Of a stretch of DNA of 5,889 nt, positions 1 to 4,247 are shown piece by piece. The notes under the pieces are model-generated. The model did not search any database. It was not told the DNA's origin and saw nothing but the letters and a program-made list of their open reading frames with translations. Source of the DNA: Candidatus Apopatosoma intestinale (lineage in GTDB: Bacteria > Bacillota > Clostridia > Oscillospirales > CAG-272); assembly GCA_018064545.1 (NCBI GenBank), contig JAGHUY010000142.1, positions 1 to 5,889 on the forward strand. Direction: 5' to 3'. Each line of letters starts with the position of its first letter. The first letter of the stretch is position 1. The position numbers and the translations under genes are program-made.

Positions 1-855
1 ACCGCACCGATCATCAAGGACAATTTCAAGACCTCGTGGCAGGCGGAGCAACCGCTCGTCATTTTGGGCGATACCAAGGTACTGGCCGCCGCTCCGGCGG
101 AACTGAAAGCCTCCGGTTTCGGCGACATGATGGCCAAGACCATCGGCCTTGCCGAATGGAAGATCGCCAATCTACTGATCGGGGAATACTATTGCGACAA
201 GATCGCTTCCATCACGCAGGATGCCGTCGATCGCATCTCGGCACTTGCCGACCGCGTTCAGGAGAACAGCGAAGAGGCCGCCGGTGCCGTCATGGAGGCT
301 CTGATTCTGTCGGGTCTTGCCATGAAGCTGGCCGGCTGTTCCCGCCCCGCCTCCGGTGCGGAGCACGTTCTGTCGCACTATCTGGAATGCTATAAAGTCA
401 ACCGCGGCATCTGGCCGGAATTTCACGGCAAAAAGGTCGGCGTGATGACCGTTCTGCTCGCCCGTGCCTATCGGAACCTGGCCGAGCGCGTGACGGAGAT
501 CGACCCGATCCCCGATCCCACGGACTGGGATGACGTTTTTGCTCATTACGATGAGGTCATGTGGGCAGACTTAAAACGCCTCAATAACCCGACAATTACA
601 GATAAAGTTGACCCCGCCAAATTGAAAGCCCTGTGGCCGGAGATTCGGAAAATCATTTTGGAAACCATCCCCAATAACGAAACGATGCTCTCCCTCATGC
701 ACGCCGCAGGCGCCGCCACCACACCGGAGGAGGTTCATGTGGGGCCGGAACTGCTCGAAAACGCCATGCGGTACCACGCCTATATGCGGTATCGCTTGCT
801 CATCACGCGGCTTATGCCGATGATGAAACTCGATATTATGGATTTCCTCGTGTAA
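1..855 (+). CDS. araM: sn-glycerol-1-phosphate dehydrogenase (AraM/EgsA family), 5'-truncated by the window edge
   Basis: The frame is open from base 1 to a TAA at 853-855, giving the last 284 residues; family members are about 390-450 aa, so the N-terminal nucleotide-binding part lies outside the window. The family belongs to the iron-containing alcohol dehydrogenase/dehydroquinate synthase superfamily and interconverts dihydroxyacetone phosphate and sn-glycerol 1-phosphate with NAD(P)H in the cytoplasm. Diagnostic stretches are GFGDM (Asp at 124-126), RPASGAEH (His at 364-366) and EFHGKKVG (His at 424-426); the Asp and two His are the expected metal ligands (Zn or Ni in characterised members). 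The C-terminal part with AAGAATTPEE also fits AraM. The TTG at 64 is internal, because homologous sequence (APIIKDNFKTSWQA) continues upstream. In some Firmicutes the gene sits in arabinose operons, but its upstream context is not visible. Family assignment is firm; the physiological role is inferred. Confidence 0.9.
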   Translation, partial: TAPIIKDNFKTSWQAEQPLVILGDTKVLAAAPAELKASGFGDMMAKTIGLAEWKIANLLIGEYYCDKIASITQDAVDRISALADRVQENSEEAAGAVMEALILSGLAMKLAGCSRPASGAEHVLSHYLECYKVNRGIWPEFHGKKVGVMTVLLARAYRNLAERVTEIDPIPDPTDWDDVFAHYDEVMWADLKRLNNPTITDKVDPAKLKALWPEIRKIILETIPNNETMLSLMHAAGAATTPEEVHVGPELLENAMRYHAYMRYRLLITRLMPMMKLDIMDFLV

Positions 856-865
856 AAGAAGCAGC

Positions 866-899
866 AAAAGAGCACGGCATCCGCCGTGCTCTTTTCATT
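866..899. terminator. Bidirectional intrinsic terminator between convergent genes
   Basis: A perfect 13-bp stem is formed by AAAAGAGCACGGC (866-878) and GCCGTGCTCTTTT (883-895) with a 4-nt loop ATCC. On the plus strand the T-run TTTT continues into CATTTTA; on the minus strand the arm also ends in TTTT. It lies 10 nt after the dehydrogenase stop and a few nt beyond the minus-strand reductase stop, so it can serve both genes. Confidence 0.88.
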
Positions 900-1922
900 T
901 TATATTTTAACCCGTCCTGCCAAAATGTTCTCGTAGTCTTCGAGATTCCGTTTGAGAAGTTCCGGCGTATTCAGTCCATACGGGCAATGCGCCATACAGT
1001 TCCCGCAGCCGAGGCAGGAATTGATCTGTCTCATCATCGCTTGGCTCTCCGGCGTCAGCCAGTTTTTCGACGGACTGCGGCGAATGAGTTGCGCCATCCG
1101 GGCACAATCGCTGATCCGGATGCCCGCCGGACACGGCATGCAGTACCCGCACGCACGGCAGAAATCGCCGAGAAGTTCCCCGCGGTCTTTTTCGATGACC
1201 GCTTTCCGTTCCTCCGTCATCGCGGGCGGATTATCCATATAGGAAATAAATTCATCGAGTTCGTTTTCGCGCTGGACACCCCAGATCGGAAGCACATTCT
1301 CATACTGCGCGATAAAGGCATAGGCGGCGTCCGATTTGGTGATCAGCCCGCCGGACAGCCCTTTCATCGCGATGAAGCCCACGTTATATTCTTTACACAG
1401 ATTCACAAGCGCGACGTCCTTTTCCGTCGCCAGATAGCAGAACGGGAATTGCAGGGTCTCGTACAGCCCGGAGCGCACCGCCTCCTCCGCCACGTTCAGA
1501 CGGTGGTTGGTGATGCCGATATGACGGATTTTCCCCTGTGCTTTCGCTTCCAGCATCGCCTCATAGAGCCCCGTCCCGTCGCCCGGTTTCGGGCAGAACG
1601 GCGGATTGTGGAACTGGTATACGTCGATATAATCCGTCTTCATGGTTGCCAAACTTGTATTCAGATCGCGCCAAAAGCTCTCGACGTCCTGTGCCGCCGT
1701 CTTGGTGGCAATGGTGATCTTTGCCCGTTCCTCCGGCGAAAACGCCAGTCCGATCTTGTGCTCGCTGTCGGAATACGCCCGCGCGGTGTCAAAATAGGTA
1801 AAGCCCGCCCGCGCCGCTTTCCGCAGCAGCATCACCGCGACTTCATCCGATACGCGCTGGATCGGCAACGCCCCGAATCCGTTTTGCGGGGACGTGATCC
1901 CCGTTTTTCCCAATGTGACCAT
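900..1922 (-). CDS. Aldo/keto reductase with C-terminal 2x[4Fe-4S] ferredoxin-like domain
   Basis: This 340-residue cytoplasmic oxidoreductase has two parts. Residues 1 to about 240 form the AKR barrel: the N-terminal strand MVTLGKTGI, the catalytic tetrad Asp45 and Tyr50 (FDTARAYSDSE), Lys74 (ATKTA) and His105 (QFHNPP), and the IRHIGITNH strand. Residues 255-313 carry two cysteine clusters: C255-x2-C-x2-C-x2-C264-P (CRACGYCMPCP) and C303-x2-C-x2-C-x3-C313-P (CLGCGNCMAHCP). These suggest two Fe-S clusters that could pass electrons, as in the ferredoxin-fused AKR families of anaerobes. The ATG at 1920-1922 is preferred because GGGAGG (1930-1935) lies 7 nt upstream; an in-frame TTG-type extension to 1979 has no such site. 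The lipoprotein gene ends 53 nt upstream with no promoter or true terminator between, so the two are probably co-transcribed. The substrate cannot be told from sequence. Confidence 0.92.
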   Translation of the reverse strand: MVTLGKTGITSPQNGFGALPIQRVSDEVAVMLLRKAARAGFTYFDTARAYSDSEHKIGLAFSPEERAKITIATKTAAQDVESFWRDLNTSLATMKTDYIDVYQFHNPPFCPKPGDGTGLYEAMLEAKAQGKIRHIGITNHRLNVAEEAVRSGLYETLQFPFCYLATEKDVALVNLCKEYNVGFIAMKGLSGGLITKSDAAYAFIAQYENVLPIWGVQRENELDEFISYMDNPPAMTEERKAVIEKDRGELLGDFCRACGYCMPCPAGIRISDCARMAQLIRRSPSKNWLTPESQAMMRQINSCLGCGNCMAHCPYGLNTPELLKRNLEDYENILAGRVKI

Positions 1923-1929
1923 TTTGTTT

Positions 1930-1935
1930 CCTCCC
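1930..1935 (-). promoter_or_regulatory. Ribosome binding site that fixes the reductase start
   Basis: On the minus strand GGGAGG stands 7 nt before the ATG at 1922-1920. This is a near-ideal Shine-Dalgarno and argues against the upstream in-frame start that would add 19 lysine-rich residues. Confidence 0.85.
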
Positions 1936-1957
1936 GTTTTTTCTTTCTGTTTTTCCG

Positions 1958-1970
1958 CCCGCAAAGCGGG
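1958..1970 (-). other. Small intercistronic hairpin between lipoprotein and reductase genes
   Basis: The arms CCCGC and GCGGG enclose a 3-nt loop (5-bp stem). On the minus strand it is followed by CGGAAAAAC, not by a T-run, so it does not look like a terminator. It may stabilise or separate the two cistrons in the mRNA, or be incidental. Confidence 0.4.
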
Positions 1971-1975
1971 ATTTA

Positions 1976-2380
1976 TCAATCATAGTTTATCTCAAAACTA
2001 CATACACCGTTTTGACATTTTTCACTCGTTTCAACGATAATATAAACCGTACCTGCGGTAATCTCTTCACTGTACGCGTTGATCTCATCTCCGGAATGAA
2101 CCGAAAACAGTTCCGTTTTCACCCCTTTGCAGTCATAATACACGGTCAGACTTCCGGTTTCCAATTTTCCGGAATATTGTATTCTCGCCGTTTTGCCGCT
2201 TTCACATTTCAACTTGAAAACTTCGGTTCCGTCAAATTCATAAAAACTTACCATGGCAGAATCGGGACTATTGGAATGGACATGTGCAACAGCGTGATAG
2301 TGAGAAGAGTATTTACTGCAACCGGCCAAACTGAAAATAAGGAAAAGCATGGTAAATAATAACAGAACGGTCCTTTTCAT
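1976..2380 (-). CDS. Small predicted lipoprotein, function unknown, His-rich N-terminus
   Basis: The product is 134 residues. It begins MKRT, has a hydrophobic segment at residues 5-20 and a lipobox L18-A-G-C21, so it should be processed by signal peptidase II and anchored through lipidated Cys21 on the outer face of the membrane. Just after the anchor four histidines alternate in HYHAVAHVH (His27, 29, 33, 35). The rest is polar and strand-rich (for example GKLETGSLTVYYDCKG and GTVYIIVETSEKC) and looks like a small beta-sandwich, with four further cysteines (59, 84, 122, 127). The start at 2380 is chosen because AAAGGAG (2390-2396) lies 9 nt upstream; a TTG at 2401 in frame has no comparable site. 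The gene is clearly more AT-rich than its neighbours, which may reflect separate acquisition or weak constraint. I do not recognise the family; a metal-related role suggested by the histidines is speculation. It is probably first in an operon with the reductase. Confidence 0.82.
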   Translation of the reverse strand: MKRTVLLLFTMLFLIFSLAGCSKYSSHYHAVAHVHSNSPDSAMVSFYEFDGTEVFKLKCESGKTARIQYSGKLETGSLTVYYDCKGVKTELFSVHSGDEINAYSEEITAGTVYIIVETSEKCQNGVCSFEINYD

Positions 2381-2396
2381 TTTCTGTTTCTCCTTT

Positions 2397-2414
2397 ATCA
2401 AAACAAGTTTTGAT
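2397..2414 (-). promoter_or_regulatory. Palindrome in the 5' leader of the lipoprotein gene (possible operator)
   Basis: ATCAAAAC-AA-GTTTTGAT is an 8-bp perfect inverted repeat around a 2-bp centre. It lies about 12 bp downstream of the -10 box, near +5 to +22 of the predicted transcript, and ends one base before the AAAGGAG site. The position suits a repressor site or a 5' stabilising hairpin. The function is inferred from position and symmetry only. Confidence 0.5.
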
Positions 2415-2425
2415 CTGTCGGGTTT

Positions 2426-2454
2426 ATTATAGCATATAGCCTACGCTTTGTAAA
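2426..2454 (-). promoter_or_regulatory. Sigma-A promoter of the lipoprotein-reductase unit
   Basis: On the minus strand TTTACA (2454-2449) and TATAAT (2431-2426) are separated by 17 bp, and transcription should begin near 2419. The -10 is a perfect consensus and the -35 differs in one base. The -35 ends directly against the hairpin array at 2455. Confidence 0.82.
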
Positions 2455-2455
2455 G

Positions 2456-2563
2456 TGATGTTTGCCCTGACGGGCAAATGATGTTATGGCTGCGCCATAG
2501 TGATGTTTTGCGGCGTTGCCGCAAAGTGAAGTGATGTGTTCCTCCACTCACGCGGAACACATC
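2456..2563. repeat. Array of four hairpins joined by TGATG linkers
   Basis: Read on the plus strand, TGATG occurs at 2456, 2479, 2501 and 2532, with TGAAG at 2527 just before the last. Between the linkers lie unrelated but self-complementary stems: TTTGCCC/GGGCAAA (2461-2478, loop TGAC), TATGGC/GCCATA (2485-2499, loop TGC) and TTTGCGGC/GCCGCAAA (2507-2525, loop GTT). The fourth, GATGTGTTCC/GGAACACATC (2533-2563, 11-nt loop), absorbs the last linker. Unit spacing is about 22-26 nt. The linker is conserved and the stems are not, although each keeps perfect pairing, so structure seems to be what is maintained. It sits between the tRNA terminator and the lipoprotein promoter and has no coding potential (each linker holds TGA). 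It could be a REP/MITE-like intergenic element, a protein-binding array or a structured RNA; I cannot name a family. Confidence 0.75.
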
Positions 2564-2566
2564 GTT

Positions 2567-2604
2567 CAACAAAAAAGCACTTGCTCTCGCAAGTGCTTTT
2601 TTGT

Positions 2605-2606
<2 letters not shown>
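2567..2606 (-). terminator. Intrinsic terminator after tRNA-Val
   Basis: The arms CAACAAAAAAGCACTTGC (2567-2584) and GCAAGTGCTTTTTTGTTG (2589-2606) pair perfectly over 18 bp around a 4-nt loop (GAGA on the minus strand). The GC core is followed on the minus strand by TTTTTTGTT. The stem is symmetrical and may also stop plus-strand transcription. Its outer pairs include the last two bases of the tRNA CCA end. Confidence 0.9.
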
Positions 2607-2681
<75 letters not shown>

Positions 2682-2686
2682 ATGGG

Positions 2687-2715
2687 AAAAATCCTTCCAC
2701 AGGAGTGGAAGGATT
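2687..2715 (-). terminator. Terminator-like hairpin between tRNA-Ser and tRNA-Val
   Basis: On the minus strand AATCCTTCCAC and GTGGAAGGATT form an 11-bp stem with loop TCCT, and the 3' arm runs on into a T5 tract before CCC. The whole spacer between the tRNAs is only 36 nt. It has the form of an intrinsic terminator but could act as a partial terminator or as a processing hairpin in a joint precursor. Confidence 0.7.
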
Positions 2716-2717
2716 CC

Positions 2718-2809
2718 TGGCGGAGAAGAAGAGATTCGAACTCTTGAACCGCTTTTAACGGTTACACGATTTCCAGTCGTGCGCCCTCGACCAACTAGGC
2801 GACTTCTCC
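2718..2809 (-). tRNA. tRNA-Ser, anticodon GGA, CCA encoded
   Basis: The acceptor arms GGAGAAG and CTTCTCC pair perfectly, with G73 and an encoded CCA (2720-2718). The D stem is GCCT/GGGC. The anticodon stem CACGA/TCGTG holds the loop CTGGAAA, giving anticodon GGA (2774-2772), which reads TCC and TCT. The long variable arm AACCG/CGGTT is the class II hallmark of tRNA-Ser. The T arm AAGAG/CTCTT around TTCGAAT is perfect. It is first in the transcription unit, ahead of tRNA-Val. Confidence 0.96.
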
Positions 2810-2849
2810 AAACAATATCATGCAAGCGATCCATCCGCTATGCTCAAAC

Positions 2850-2878
2850 AGTTTATCACATTTGCCGGGACAAGTCAA
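2850..2878 (-). promoter_or_regulatory. Promoter of the tRNA-Ser/tRNA-Val unit
   Basis: On the minus strand TTGACT (2878-2873) and TAAACT (2855-2850) are 17 bp apart. Transcription should start near 2843, giving a leader of about 34 nt before tRNA-Ser. No separate promoter is visible for tRNA-Val. Confidence 0.75.
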
Positions 2879-2879
2879 G

Positions 2880-3026
2880 GGATTTCCCAAATTTTTTTGA
2901 AAAACGAAAAAAATAGCCTTTTTATTGATAATTCTCCGTTTTGTCGAAACATTTTATTGAGTCTGTCAAAAAATCAGAAAAAATAATCAAGTTTCGCGAA
3001 ATTCGGTTAAAAAATTAAAATTGTTG
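2880..3026. other. AT-rich spacer between divergent tRNA and metNIQ promoters
   Basis: This stretch is dominated by A and T runs and shows no convincing reading frame with a ribosome binding site. It contains a 10-bp perfect palindrome TTTCGCGAAA at 2992-3001, 25 bp upstream of the metNIQ -35 box, which could be a regulator site. The A-rich tract just upstream of the -35 may act as an UP element. Nothing else was recognised. Confidence 0.45.
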
Positions 3027-3055
3027 TTGACAAAGAATGGCACCCGTGATACAAT
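3027..3055 (+). promoter_or_regulatory. Sigma-A promoter of the leader peptide-metNIQ operon
   Basis: A perfect -35 TTGACA (3027-3032) and -10 TACAAT (3050-3055) are separated by 17 bp, with an A/T-rich stretch directly upstream. Transcription should start near 3062, leaving a leader of about 194 nt before metN. That leader contains a small open frame and a terminator, so control is likely after initiation. Confidence 0.92.
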
Positions 3056-3092
3056 ACAGTACAGTTCAAAAAACCGGGAAAGGAGAACGGGT

Positions 3093-3188
3093 ATGACAGT
3101 TCGCGCCGAAATGATGTCGATGATGATGTGCATGCGCCGCATGTGCATGACTTTTGACGCGCCCGCATCCGTCTTCCCCCTCCGGTAA
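3093..3188 (+). CDS. Methionine-rich leader peptide (31 aa), putative attenuator sensor
   Basis: A short frame starts with ATG 7 nt after AGGAG (3081-3085) and ends at TAA 3186-3188. It begins about 30 nt after the predicted transcription start. Residues 7-19 read MMSMMMCMRRMCM: 8 Met and 2 Cys in 13 codons; the peptide has 9 Met in 31 residues. It is followed 16 nt later by an intrinsic terminator and then by metN of a methionine importer. This matches leader peptides of ribosome-mediated attenuation (known for trp, his and leu operons): scarcity of charged tRNA-Met would stall the ribosome in the Met run. The two Cys codons may add cysteine sensing. The peptide has no signal sequence and probably no function of its own. 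The open frame and strong ribosome binding site are seen directly; the regulatory role is inferred. Confidence 0.87.
   Translation: MTVRAEMMSMMMCMRRMCMTFDAPASVFPLR
3126..3148 (+). promoter_or_regulatory. Hairpin inside the Met-codon run of the leader (candidate pause hairpin)
   Basis: In the RNA, ATGTGCATGC (3126-3135) can pair with GCATGTGCAT (3139-3148) over 10 pairs, two of them G-U, with a 3-nt loop GCC. It occupies codons 12-19 and would be unfolded by a translating or stalled ribosome. It may be the pause structure that couples polymerase and ribosome. The symmetry may partly be a by-product of repeated ATG and TGC codons. Confidence 0.5.
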
Positions 3189-3215
3189 CAAACCGACAGT
3201 TTTGAGGCAGGAAAC
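3171..3215 (+). promoter_or_regulatory. Candidate antiterminator pairing of the metNIQ leader
   Basis: GTCTTCCCCCTC (3171-3182), the last codons of the leader peptide, can pair with GAGGCAGGAAAC (3204-3215). CCTC pairs with GAGG and TTCC with GGAA, with a 1x2 internal loop, plus an outer GT/AC pair past one bulged C. The loop holds a small CGGT/ACCG hairpin (3183-3195). This uses up the left arm of the terminator at 3205-3215, so the two folds exclude each other. A ribosome at the TAA (3186-3188) would cover 3171-3182; one stalled in codons 7-19 would leave it free. Worked out by eye, without energy calculation. Confidence 0.55.
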
Positions 3216-3239
3216 GCGGGTTTCCTGCCTTGTTTTTTT
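3205..3239 (+). terminator. Leader terminator (attenuator) upstream of metN
   Basis: AGGCAGGAAAC (3205-3215) and GTTTCCTGCCT (3220-3230) form a perfect 11-bp stem with loop GCGG, followed by TTGTTTTTTT. It is a textbook intrinsic terminator placed between the operon promoter and the first structural gene, 16 nt after the leader peptide stop and 16 nt before metN. In this position it only makes sense as a conditional terminator. Confidence 0.92.
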
Positions 3240-3255
3240 GGCAAGGAAAGAAAAT

Positions 3256-4245
3256 ATGATTGAAATTCAACATTTATCCAAGGTGTTTCCCTCCGCGGCG
3301 GGAGACATCACAGCCCTGTCCGACATCAACCTGACGGTGGCGGACGGAGAGATTTTCGGCATCATCGGCCTTTCCGGTGCCGGAAAGTCCACGCTCGTGC
3401 GCTGCATGAATCTTCTGGAACGGCCGACGGAAGGCCGCGTCATCGTGGACGGAAACGATCTGATGACGCTCTCCAAAAAAGAACTGCTGAAAGTCCGTCA
3501 GTCCATCGGCATGATTTTTCAGAGTTTCAACCTGCTGGAACAGCGCAACGTGCTGGCAAACGTCTGCTATCCGCTGGAAATCGCGGGCGTCCCGAAAGAA
3601 GACGCAAAGAAACGGGCTACGGAACTGATCGACATGGTCGGCCTCTCCGAGCGCATCCGCTCCTATCCGTCGCAGTTGTCCGGCGGGCAGAAACAGCGCG
3701 TGGCGATTGCCAGAGCTTTGGCGACGAACCCGAAATATCTGCTCTGCGATGAAGCAACGAGCGCACTTGACCCCAACACGACCGCCTCGATCCTCGAACT
3801 GCTTCGCGACATCAACCGCACGATGGGCGTCACGATCGTCGTCATCACGCACGAGATGAAGGTCATCGACCGCATCTGCGACCGCGTAGCCGTCATCGAT
3901 CAGAGCAAAATCGCCGAGATCGGCAATGTGAGCGAAGTATTCACCGCCCCGAAATCCGCGATAGCAAGAGAACTCATCCTGCCCGGCGCGACCAGCGTCA
4001 CCGCCCAGACAAACGGGCATAAAATCCGGCTTGTTTTCAACGGAGAGGACTCCGGCAAGCCGCTTGTCTCCTCGCTCATTCTGGAGTGTCAGATTCCCGT
4101 AAACATCCTCTTTGCCGACACCAAGGACATTGAGGGCCGCTCATACGGACACATGGTCATTCAGATTCCGGACGATGCCCGAATGCGGGAGCGTGTCGAG
4201 GCCTTCCTCGACGCGAACCGGATCGTCCATTCCGAGGAGGTGTAG
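3256..4245 (+). CDS. metN: Methionine ABC importer, ATP-binding subunit MetN with NIL domain
   Basis: This 329-residue protein is the ATPase of the MetNIQ importer and acts as a dimer on the cytoplasmic face of MetI. Visible motifs are Walker A GLSGAGKST (38-46), the Q-loop Gln89 in MIFQSFNLL, signature LSGGQ (141-145), Walker B YLLCDE (161-166), D-loop SALD (169-172) and switch His199 in VITHEM. Residues from about 255 to the end match the C-terminal NIL domain, which in MetN proteins binds methionine and inhibits transport when internal methionine is high. The ATG at 3256 is chosen because AAGGAAAG (3243-3250) precedes it and the protein then starts with the usual MIEIQHLSKVF; the frame is open further upstream only across the attenuator. 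The stop is 2 nt from the metI start. Expression is probably set by the leader attenuator. Confidence 0.96.
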   Translation: MIEIQHLSKVFPSAAGDITALSDINLTVADGEIFGIIGLSGAGKSTLVRCMNLLERPTEGRVIVDGNDLMTLSKKELLKVRQSIGMIFQSFNLLEQRNVLANVCYPLEIAGVPKEDAKKRATELIDMVGLSERIRSYPSQLSGGQKQRVAIARALATNPKYLLCDEATSALDPNTTASILELLRDINRTMGVTIVVITHEMKVIDRICDRVAVIDQSKIAEIGNVSEVFTAPKSAIARELILPGATSVTAQTNGHKIRLVFNGEDSGKPLVSSLILECQIPVNILFADTKDIEGRSYGHMVIQIPDDARMRERVEAFLDANRIVHSEEV

Positions 4246-4247
4246 CC

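Noticed and set aside
1958..1970. Terminator between lipoprotein and reductase genes
   Set aside because: The 5-bp stem has no T-run on the minus strand, so it should not end transcription.
987..1985. Long plus-strand frame opposite the aldo/keto reductase
   Set aside because: It is the shadow of a GC-rich gene on the other strand, has no ribosome binding site, and its protein is rich in Arg, His and Pro with no recognisable domain.
2456..2563. CRISPR array
   Set aside because: The shared element is only 5 nt and the intervening segments are self-complementary hairpins of unequal length, not unique spacers.
3111..3128. TGATG repeats in the leader ORF related to the TGATG linkers of the hairpin array
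   Set aside because: In the leader they arise from consecutive ATG codons in one reading frame and are not flanked by hairpins of the array type, so the likeness is coincidental.
3154..3255. In-frame upstream extension of metN (34 extra residues from a TTG)
   Set aside because: It would start inside the leader peptide and run through the terminator hairpin, has no ribosome binding site, and the ATG at 3256 has one and matches the normal MetN N-terminus.
3062..3255. SAM riboswitch or T-box in the metNIQ leader
   Set aside because: The leader is only about 194 nt and filled by the small ORF and terminator; I see no T-box TGGNACCGCG-like element or S-box core. An Infernal scan would settle it.
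3274..4020. Minus-strand frame opposite metN
   Set aside because: MetN is certain from its ABC motifs; the opposite frame has no domain and no ribosome binding site.
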